Source of the DNA: Streptomyces sp. LUP30
GTDB taxonomy: Bacteria > Actinomycetota > Actinomycetes > Streptomycetales > Streptomycetaceae
Assembly (NCBI RefSeq): GCF_001746365.1
Contig: NZ_MJAJ01000004.1
Span: forward strand, 62,001-126,000
Direction: 5' to 3'
Length of the DNA: 64,000 nt
In this document: one piece after another, positions 57,722 through 64,000 of the stretch
Layout of the letters: each line of letters begins with the position of its first letter
Position numbering within the stretch: position 1 is the first letter of the stretch
Made by a program: the position numbers and the translations under genes
Notes under the pieces: model-generated
Told to the model about the DNA's origin: nothing
What the model saw: the letters and a program-made list of their open reading frames with translations, nothing else
The model's database searches: none

Positions 57722-58630
57722 ATGACGACGATGGTCCAGCAGACGCCGCCTGTGGCGACGACGACCGCGGCGACGGGCGGCTCGGAGATCAGGCGGCACG
57801 AACTGGCCGCCTTCCTGCGCAGCCGCCGCGAGCGCATCACGCCCGAGCAGGTGGGACTTCCGCGCGGAGCGCGCCGCCGCACGCCGGGGCTGCGCCGCGA
57901 GGAGGTCGCCCATCTCTCGGCGGTCGGCGTCACCTGGTACACCTGGCTCGAACAGTCCAGGGACATCCACGTCTCGGTCCAGGTCCTGGACGCCCTCGCC
58001 CGCACCCTGATGCTCGACCCGAGCGAGCGGGCCCACCTCTTCCAGCTGGCCGGGGCGACCGACCCGACCCCCGCCTCCTCCTGCACCGGCATCACCGACG
58101 CCGTACGCGCGATGCTCGACCAGCTCGACCCGCTCCCCGCGTGCGTCCAGAACAGCCGCTACGACATCCTGGCGTACAACCGCACCTACGCCCACCTGCT
58201 GTGCGACCTCGACGCGATCCCGCCCGAGGACCGCAACTGCATGGTGCTCATCCACACCCATCCGCAGTGGCGCGAGTCGGTCGTCCACCTCGACGAGTCG
58301 ATGCGTCTGATGGCCGCCAAGCTCCGCGCCTCCATGGCCGGTCACCTCACCGAGCCCGCCTGGAAGATGCTGGTCAAGCGACTGCAGACGGAGTCCCCGG
58401 AGTTCCGTGAGAACTGGGAGCGGTACGAGGTCGTCGTGGGCCGCAGCAAGGTCAAGGAGTTCTGCAACCCGCACGTCGGCCTGCTCACCGTCACCCACAC
58501 CGACCTGTGGCTGAACCCGGAACACGGGGCCCGCATGGTGACCTACGCACCGGAGGACGCGGAGACCCGTGAGCGGCTGGAGAAGCTGTACGCCTACGCC
58601 AGGGGCTCGGTCGGCTCGACCGGGCGCTGA
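57722..58630 (+). CDS. HTH regulator with MmyB-like ligand-binding domain
   Basis: 302 residues: XRE-type HTH (ELAAFLRSRRERITPEQVGL, RRTPGLRREEVAHLSAVGV, WYTWLEQSRDIHVS) and MmyB-like domain with PLPACVQNSRYDILAYNRTYAHLL, RNCMVLIHTHPQWRE and FCNPHVGLLTV. Second such regulator in the window. ATG 57722 lies only one base after GGAGG, so the in-frame ATG at 57731 may be the true start. Probably controls the divergent MFS exporter. Confidence 0.9.
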   Translation: MTTMVQQTPPVATTTAATGGSEIRRHELAAFLRSRRERITPEQVGLPRGARRRTPGLRREEVAHLSAVGVTWYTWLEQSRDIHVSVQVLDALARTLMLDPSERAHLFQLAGATDPTPASSCTGITDAVRAMLDQLDPLPACVQNSRYDILAYNRTYAHLLCDLDAIPPEDRNCMVLIHTHPQWRESVVHLDESMRLMAAKLRASMAGHLTEPAWKMLVKRLQTESPEFRENWERYEVVVGRSKVKEFCNPHVGLLTVTHTDLWLNPEHGARMVTYAPEDAETRERLEKLYAYARGSVGSTGR

Positions 58631-58747
58631 CCGGCGGCTTCCGTCGAGTCCTCGACGACGCCCGCCCGCCCTGCGTCCGGCACTCCTCCCGCGCCACCGC
58701 CGAAATGTACACGTCAGGTTCGCCCGGGTCGGGCCTACGATGGCGCG

Positions 58748-59425
58748 GTGAGATTCGTGATGGTGCCGGGTGGCTGGCAGGGCGGGTGGGTTTTCGACCG
58801 GGTGGCCGCCGAGCTCCGCCGGGACGCTCACCACGTCGAGGCGGTGACGCTGTCGGGACTGGAGCCGGACGGACCGGTCGACGTGGACCGACCGCCGAAC
58901 CTCGACGCCCACATCGACCAGGTGGCCGAGATCGTCGACCGCGGCGACGGCGCGCCGGTCGCCCTGTGCGGGCACAGCTACGCCGGGATGGTGATCGCCG
59001 GTGTCGCCGACCGGCTCGGCGACCGCCTCGACCAGCTCGTCTTCATCGACGCCTACGTCCCGGCCGACGGGGACTCGTGCTGGTCCCTGACCAGTGACCG
59101 CTTCCGGGACCTGTTCATGGCCGGCGCCCGCGCCGACGGCCGATGGGTCGCGGTCCCCGAAGGCCTCGACCCCCGCGCGCGACCGCACCCGCTGCCCAGT
59201 TTCCTCCAGTCGATCAGGCTGGCGGGCGGTTCCGGCCGCGCGCCCGGCCGGACGTTCATCAGCGGCGGCGCGTGGCCGGGCAGCCCGTTCACGGCCCTGA
59301 CCGAACGGTTGCGCCACGACCCGGGCTGGCGGGTGCGCGAGATCCCCGTCGGCCACAACATCGCCCGCCGCGACCCGCACGCCCTCGCGGCCGTTCTCGG
59401 CGCACTGCGGCCCGACGCGGCCTGA
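58748..59425 (+). CDS. Alpha/beta hydrolase
   Basis: 225 residues. Oxyanion strand FVMVPGGWQGGWVF, nucleophile elbow ALCGHSYAGMVI (Ser in GHSYAG), acid region LVFIDAYVPADGDSC, and the C-terminal His in REIPVGHNIARRDP. The compact form resembles esterases/C-C hydrolases of secondary metabolism. GTG 58748. It is separated from the regulator by 117 bases and converges with the next MFS gene. Substrate unknown. Confidence 0.9.
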   Translation: MRFVMVPGGWQGGWVFDRVAAELRRDAHHVEAVTLSGLEPDGPVDVDRPPNLDAHIDQVAEIVDRGDGAPVALCGHSYAGMVIAGVADRLGDRLDQLVFIDAYVPADGDSCWSLTSDRFRDLFMAGARADGRWVAVPEGLDPRARPHPLPSFLQSIRLAGGSGRAPGRTFISGGAWPGSPFTALTERLRHDPGWRVREIPVGHNIARRDPHALAAVLGALRPDAA

Positions 59426-59465
59426 CGCGCGGCCGCCGCTCCGCGGTCCCGGGCCCGCGCCGCTG

Positions 59466-60920
59466 TCAGGCGCTGACGCCCGCGGCCTCCCGGACGTCCG
59501 GCGCCTCCAGCCGCTCGGCGGTCCGCTCCGCCGTGCGCCTGGCCCACGAGCCGGTGGTCACGGCGCCCAGGGCGAGGACGACCAGGCCGCAGCCGGTGAG
59601 GATCCACCAGCCGGGCACGGCGGCGGAGACGAAGGAGTCGCGGTACGACGACGCGTTCACGCCCGCCGCCAGGACCGCGCCGATCACCGCCACGCCCAGC
59701 GTCTGGCCCAGCTGCCGGCTGGTGGAGGCGACCGCCGCCGCCACCCCGGCCTGGCTGCGCGGCATGCCCGAGACGGCCGTGTTGGTGATCGGCGCGTTCA
59801 CGAACCCGAAACCCACCCCGAACAGCGCGTACCCGAGGAACAGCGTCCCGTCGGACGTCTCGGCGTCGAACGCGGCGAACAGCACCCCGCTCGTCGTCAT
59901 CGCGAGGCCGGCGATCAGCAGCGGCAGCCGCGGGCCCCGGCTGCCCACGAGCCGACCGGACAGCGGCGCGCACAGGAACGTCGGCACGGCCATCGGCAGC
60001 ATCCACAGCCCGGCGTGCAGGGCGTCCAGGCCGCGTACGTTCTGCAGGTAGAGCGTCGACAGGAAGAGGAAGCCGCCCAGCGCGGCGAACGCGCTGATGG
60101 CCACCACCGTCGCGCCGCTGAACGGCACCGAACGGAAGAACCGCAGGTCGATGAGGGGTTCGGTGCGCCGGGGCTCGTACCACAGCAGGCCCAGCAGGGC
60201 GGCGAGCGCCACGGCGGCGAAGGGGCCGCTGGTCGCCGCGCCCGCCTCCGGCGCCTCGATGATGGCGTAGGTCAGGGAGCCGAACAGGGCGATGACCAGC
60301 AGCTGGCCGACCGGGTCGGGGCGCCGCGCCTTCGGCGCACGGGACTCGGGGACGAAGCGCAGGGTCGCCAGCAGGGCCACCAGACCGACGGGCAGGTTGA
60401 GCCAGAAGATCGAGCGCCAGCCCACGGACTCCACCAGCAGTCCGCCCAGCAGCGGGCCCGCGGCCATCGATATGCCCACGACCGCGCCCCACACCCCGAT
60501 CGCCCTTGCGCGCTCGCGCGGGTCGGTGAAGGTGTTGGTGATGATCGACATGGCGACCGGGTTCAGCATCGAGCCGCCCACGGCCTGGACCATGCGGGCC
60601 GCGATGAGCAGCTCCAGACTCGGGGCGAGCGAGCACAGCAGGGAGCCGGCCGAGAACACCACCAGGCCGGCCATGAAGACCTTCTTGCGGCCGATCCGGT
60701 CGGCGGTCGAGCCCGCGAGCATCAGCAGCGAGGCCAGGACCAGCGTGTAGGCGTCGATCGTCCACTGGAGGCCGGACGTCGACGCGTGCAGGTCGCTCTG
60801 CATCGACGGCAGGGCGACATTGAGGACGGTGACGTCGAGGCTCACGATCAGCAGGCTCATACAGCAGATCGCGAGCACCAGGAGCCGTCGGCGAGGGCTG
60901 AGCTCGGGCATGGGTTTCAT
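59466..60920 (-). CDS. MFS drug efflux transporter (DHA2 type)
   Basis: 484 residues, about 14 helices. Begins RRRLLVLAICCMSLLIVSLDVTVLNVALPSM, the DHA2 motif D1 region; motif A LAGSTADRIGRKKVFMAG; motif C GISMAAGPLLGGLLVESVGWR. ATG 60920. The AT-rich dyad-like region upstream suggests TetR/MarR-type control, but no regulator is adjacent. Second drug-efflux MFS in this block. Confidence 0.9.
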   Translation of the reverse strand: MKPMPELSPRRRLLVLAICCMSLLIVSLDVTVLNVALPSMQSDLHASTSGLQWTIDAYTLVLASLLMLAGSTADRIGRKKVFMAGLVVFSAGSLLCSLAPSLELLIAARMVQAVGGSMLNPVAMSIITNTFTDPRERARAIGVWGAVVGISMAAGPLLGGLLVESVGWRSIFWLNLPVGLVALLATLRFVPESRAPKARRPDPVGQLLVIALFGSLTYAIIEAPEAGAATSGPFAAVALAALLGLLWYEPRRTEPLIDLRFFRSVPFSGATVVAISAFAALGGFLFLSTLYLQNVRGLDALHAGLWMLPMAVPTFLCAPLSGRLVGSRGPRLPLLIAGLAMTTSGVLFAAFDAETSDGTLFLGYALFGVGFGFVNAPITNTAVSGMPRSQAGVAAAVASTSRQLGQTLGVAVIGAVLAAGVNASSYRDSFVSAAVPGWWILTGCGLVVLALGAVTTGSWARRTAERTAERLEAPDVREAAGVSA

Positions 60921-60931
60921 CGTACGCCCGA

Positions 60932-60955
60932 TATTAATAGTGCGTCTAACTAATG
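60932..60955. promoter_or_regulatory. AT-rich imperfect dyad upstream of the MFS gene
   Basis: A conspicuous AT-rich patch in GC-rich DNA with AATAGT-N7-ACTAAT (imperfect; TAGT/ACTA exact) about 12-35 bases before the MFS start. TATTAA on the minus strand could be its -10. The region is shared with dus, which reads the other way. Confidence 0.4.
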
Positions 60956-61027
60956 AGTGGTCCACGGTCCACCGGGGGAGCCGGGGCACGCGGACGGGTA
61001 CCTCCGCGCATACGCGACAATGGAGCA

Positions 61028-62170
61028 ATGTCCACGCCCGTGTCCCCCTTGCAGATCGGCCCGCACACCGTCCGGCCGCCCGTCGTCCTGGCCCCCATGG
61101 CCGGGATCACGAACGCGCCCTTCCGCACCCTGTGCAGGGAGTTCAGCGGCGGCAAGGGCCTCTTCGTCAGCGAGATGATCACGACCCGGGCGCTGGTCGA
61201 GCGCAACGAGAAGACCATGCAGCTGATCCGCTTCGACGCGAGCGAGAAGCCGCGCTCGATCCAGCTGTACGGCGTCGACCCGGCCACCGTCGGCAAGGCC
61301 GTCCGCATGATCGCGGAGGAGGACCTCGCCGACCACATCGACCTGAACTTCGGCTGCCCGGTCCCCAAGGTGACGCGCAAGGGCGGCGGCTCCGCCCTGC
61401 CCTACAAGCGCCACCTGCTGCGCGCCATCCTGCGCGAGGCGGTGAGCGGCGCCGGCGACCTCCCGGTGACGATGAAGATGCGCAAGGGCATCGACGACGA
61501 CCACATCACCTACCTCGACGCCGGCCGCATCGCCGTCGAGGAGGGCGTGACCTCCATCGCCCTGCACGGCCGCACCGCCGCCCAGCACTACGGCGGCACG
61601 GCCGACTGGGAGGCGATCGCCCGCCTCAAGGAACACGTCCCGGAGATCCCCGTCCTCGGCAACGGCGACATCTGGTCGGCGCAGGACGCGCTGCGGATGG
61701 TGCGCGAGACCGGCTGCGACGGAGTCGTCGTAGGCCGCGGCTGCCTCGGCCGGCCCTGGCTGTTCGCCGACCTCGTCGCCGCCTTCGAAGGCCGCGCCGA
61801 CGACGTCGCACAGCCGTCCCTGCGCGAGGTCGCCGACGTCATGGTCCGCCACGCCACCCTCCTCGGCGAGTGGATCGGCGACGAGTCCAAGGGCGTCGTC
61901 GACTTCCGCAAGCACGTCGCCTGGTACCTCAAGGGCTTCGCGGTCGGCAGCGAGATGCGCAAGCGCCTCGCGATCACCTCCTCGCTCGCCGAACTCCGCT
62001 CCGGGCTCGACGAGCTGGACCTCGACCAGCCCTGGCCCGTCGGAGCCGACGGCCCCCGCGGCCGCACCTCCGGCAACAACAGGGTCGTCCTGCCCGACGG
62101 CTGGCTGAAGGATCCCTACGACTGCGCGGGCGTCGACGAGGAAGCGGAACAGGACACCTCCGGCGGCTGA
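61028..62170 (+). CDS. dusB: tRNA-dihydrouridine synthase
   Basis: 380-residue FMN enzyme reducing specific uridines in the tRNA D-loop. FMN phosphate strand VVLAPMAGITNAPFR, catalytic Cys in NFGCPVPKVTRKGGGSAL, MKMRKGIDD, ALHGRTAAQHYGG, VLGNGDIWS and GVVVGRGCLGRPW. ATG 61028 (MSTPVSPLQ) chosen because homologues begin there; earlier frames overlap the upstream promoter. The 'B' designation follows the usual bacterial naming and was not tested. Confidence 0.93.
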   Translation: MSTPVSPLQIGPHTVRPPVVLAPMAGITNAPFRTLCREFSGGKGLFVSEMITTRALVERNEKTMQLIRFDASEKPRSIQLYGVDPATVGKAVRMIAEEDLADHIDLNFGCPVPKVTRKGGGSALPYKRHLLRAILREAVSGAGDLPVTMKMRKGIDDDHITYLDAGRIAVEEGVTSIALHGRTAAQHYGGTADWEAIARLKEHVPEIPVLGNGDIWSAQDALRMVRETGCDGVVVGRGCLGRPWLFADLVAAFEGRADDVAQPSLREVADVMVRHATLLGEWIGDESKGVVDFRKHVAWYLKGFAVGSEMRKRLAITSSLAELRSGLDELDLDQPWPVGADGPRGRTSGNNRVVLPDGWLKDPYDCAGVDEEAEQDTSGG

Positions 62171-62200
62171 GGCGCCCTCGGCAGCGGCCCGGAGCGACCG

Positions 62201-64000
62201 TCACCCCTTCGACGGGTGCGGGGTCGAGCCGTAGGCCGTCAGGAACTTGTCGCGGAACGAACTCATCTTCCAGACCGGGGCGTTGTGGGCGGGCCGCAGG
62301 CCGTCCGTCCAGTTCCACCCGGAGATCTTGTCGAGCACCTTCGGGTCCTTGGCGACGATCGACACCGGCACGTCCCGGCTGGCGTGGTCGCCGCTGACCC
62401 GGGCGATGGGCTGGTGGTCGCCGAGGAACACCAGGACGGTGTCGTCGCTGCCGTAGCGCTCCAGCCACTGGGTGAGCGCGGTCACCGAGTAGGAGATGGA
62501 CTTGCCGTACTCCTGCTTGGACGCGGTGCCGTCGGCGATGACGTCGGCCGCCTTCTTGCCCGCCGCCTCGATGCCCGTGAAGACCGAGCCGTCGCCGACC
62601 TGGTCCCAGCCGACCATCTTCGGGATCGGCGCCCACGGCTGGTGGCTGGAGGTCAGGATGATCTCCGACATCAGCGGCTTGTCGCGGTCGGTGCGGCCGT
62701 GCTCCAGCCGCTGGAACGCCGCGAGGGCGTACTGGTCGGGCATGGTCGACCAGCTGAACTTCGGCCCCTGGTAGCCCATCTCGAAGGCGTTGTAGACCTT
62801 GTCGAGGCCGTAGAACTTCGCCTCCGGCCAGCCCTTCTGCACACCCGGCATGACGCCGACCGTGTCCCACGCGCCGGTCTTGCGGAACGCCTTGGTCAGG
62901 GACAGGTGGTCGCTCGCCATCACCGTGCGGTAGCGCTGCTGGTTGTCGACCCACAGGCCGGACAGGGTGGTGGAGTGGCCGAGCCAGCTGCTGCCGCCGT
63001 AGGTCGCCGAGGTCAGCCAGCCGCTCTTGGCGTGGAAGCCCGCCTTCGCCAGGGCCTGCGTCCTGGTGGCGAGGGTCTCGTCGACGCCCGGCGCCATGAT
63101 CGGGTCCTCGATGGCGCTGCGGCCGTAGCTCTCGATGAACGTGAAGATCATGTCCTTGCCGCGAAGGTCCGGCACGAGCTGGTCGGGCGGCGTCGCCCCG
63201 AACGTGTCGTAGCGGGCCTCCCGGCCGAACGAGGCCTCGTCCGCGAGGGTCTGCCGCACCTGACGCCCCTCGTTGATCAGCGCCTCCCCGGCACGGTAGG
63301 AGGCGACGGGCACCCCGGTGTTCTGCAGGCCCGTCACGGAGCAGGTGACCCACACGGTGGCCGCGATCAGCGTGACCCGGGTCGACCGCTGGCTGTCCAG
63401 CATCAGCAGGTTGCTCAGCCGGACCGTGGCCAGGGCCATCAGCGCGAACACCGCGACGATCAGCACGACGAGCCCGATCGCGGCGCCGACGGCCGTCGCG
63501 CGGCCCATGGAGTCCGCGACGTAGGACTGCGCGTCGTCCAGCAGTCCCCAGTCCAGGACGAGGTTGAAGTCCCGTCCCAGGTATTCCATGAAGCCCATGT
63601 CGAGCAGGTCGACCACGGTCAGCGCGCCGAGGAGGATCCCGCCCAGCGCCGCGACGACGATCCGCGGCCGTCGGGGCAGCGCCAGCAGCAGGGACGCGCC
63701 CAGGACGGCCTCGACGGGCAGCCGCGTGAACCTGTTGGTCTGCAGACTCTCCAGCCGGTTCGGCAGCAGCAGGGCGCCGAGCACGAGGATCAGCGACAGG
63801 GCCGTCGCCGTCCACCACACCACCCGCGCGGCCCGCGGATGCCTGCCCCGCCAGGCCCGCAGGTGCGCGACGCGCGCCCGGAAACCCGTGGGAGCGGGTT
63901 CGGCCGCGGTCCCGGCGTCGGTCCCGGCGTCGGATGGGGGTTCGGCCTCGGACTCGGCCGCGGCCTCGGACTCCGCTTCGGGTGCGGGATCGGCGGTGGC
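62201..64000 (-). CDS. Membrane-anchored sulfatase / LTA-synthase-like protein (5' end outside window)
   Basis: At least 599 residues; the frame is open to the window end. The visible N-terminus is a long acidic Ala/Pro-rich tail, then four or five helices (VVWWTATALSLILVLGALLLP, AVGAAIGLVVLIVAVFALMALA), then an extracellular sulfatase-fold domain. Likely metal/nucleophile motifs: IFTFIESYGRSAIEDP, GGSSWLGHSTTLSGL and LVFLGDHQPIARV. The layout matches LtaS-like phosphoglycerol or phosphoethanolamine transferases, but streptomycetes make other teichoic polymers, so the substrate is open. Stop at 62201, 31 bases from dus, convergent. Confidence 0.85.
   Translation of the reverse strand, partial: ATADPAPEAESEAAAESEAEPPSDAGTDAGTAAEPAPTGFRARVAHLRAWRGRHPRAARVVWWTATALSLILVLGALLLPNRLESLQTNRFTRLPVEAVLGASLLLALPRRPRIVVAALGGILLGALTVVDLLDMGFMEYLGRDFNLVLDWGLLDDAQSYVADSMGRATAVGAAIGLVVLIVAVFALMALATVRLSNLLMLDSQRSTRVTLIAATVWVTCSVTGLQNTGVPVASYRAGEALINEGRQVRQTLADEASFGREARYDTFGATPPDQLVPDLRGKDMIFTFIESYGRSAIEDPIMAPGVDETLATRTQALAKAGFHAKSGWLTSATYGGSSWLGHSTTLSGLWVDNQQRYRTVMASDHLSLTKAFRKTGAWDTVGVMPGVQKGWPEAKFYGLDKVYNAFEMGYQGPKFSWSTMPDQYALAAFQRLEHGRTDRDKPLMSEIILTSSHQPWAPIPKMVGWDQVGDGSVFTGIEAAGKKAADVIADGTASKQEYGKSISYSVTALTQWLERYGSDDTVLVFLGDHQPIARVSGDHASRDVPVSIVAKDPKVLDKISGWNWTDGLRPAHNAPVWKMSSFRDKFLTAYGSTPHPSKG

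Overview
This is a GC-rich chromosomal segment of a Streptomyces-type actinomycete. Coding frames have G or C at nearly every third position, GTG starts are common, and many genes are joined by 4-base ATGA/GTGA overlaps. The gene order follows a backbone known across Actinobacteria: hemW / hrcA-dnaJ / rsmE / HIT / phoH-ybeY-corC-(deaminase-like)-era / recO-uppS / zur-znuBCA / glyS / dus. I saw no transposase, integrase, phage gene, tRNA, rRNA or CRISPR array.

Layout. 1-8.8 kb: 3' end of a DyP-type peroxidase, hemW, a DUF3097 gene, an MBL-fold hydrolase, the CIRCE-controlled hrcA-dnaJ2 operon, nitronate monooxygenase-rsmE, and a VOC protein. 8.4-14.9 kb: a 9-bp tandem repeat, a lipoprotein, a tricorn-like protease, a HIT protein, RNase Z and an adenine/adenosine deaminase. 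14.9-21 kb: a 16/17-bp repeat array, an MFS exporter, an IclR regulator divergent from a two-gene glucarate catabolic operon, and a PfkB kinase. 21-24.8 kb: phoH-ybeY-corC-mmcQ-(degenerate cytidine deaminase). 24.9-29.9 kb: a three-gene secreted WxL/DUF916-like surface locus, then amtB-glnK under a probable GlnR box. 30-31 kb: era. 31-42.8 kb: accessory block with an MmyB-type regulator and NAD(P) oxidoreductase, an MFS-GH1 sugar operon, an M4 protease with its emfourin inhibitor, leuA with a leader peptide, a TerB protein, a SigE-family sigma factor with a membrane partner, and a class A beta-lactamase. 42.9-50.1 kb: recO (preceded by a duplicated, frameshifted copy of its own 5' end), uppS, a YcxB-like membrane protein, zur-znuBCA and glyS. 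50.1-61 kb: accessory genes, including an XRE-DUF397 pair, an EEP nuclease, an AKR-TetR pair, two MFS exporters, a serine hydrolase and an alpha/beta hydrolase. 61-64 kb: dus and a partial membrane-anchored sulfatase / LTA-synthase-like gene.

How the genes work together. Several control circuits can be read from the DNA: CIRCE for HrcA, a Zur box at znuA, a GlnR-like array before amtB, a Leu-codon leader before leuA, and perfect dyads before the GH1, AKR-TetR, MFS/MmyB and glucarate genes. The items I would follow up first are the recO 5' duplication, the WxL-like surface locus (unexpected outside Firmicutes), and the zinc-ligand-less deaminase-like protein embedded next to era. Products were assigned from recognised motifs and family knowledge; no database search was run.
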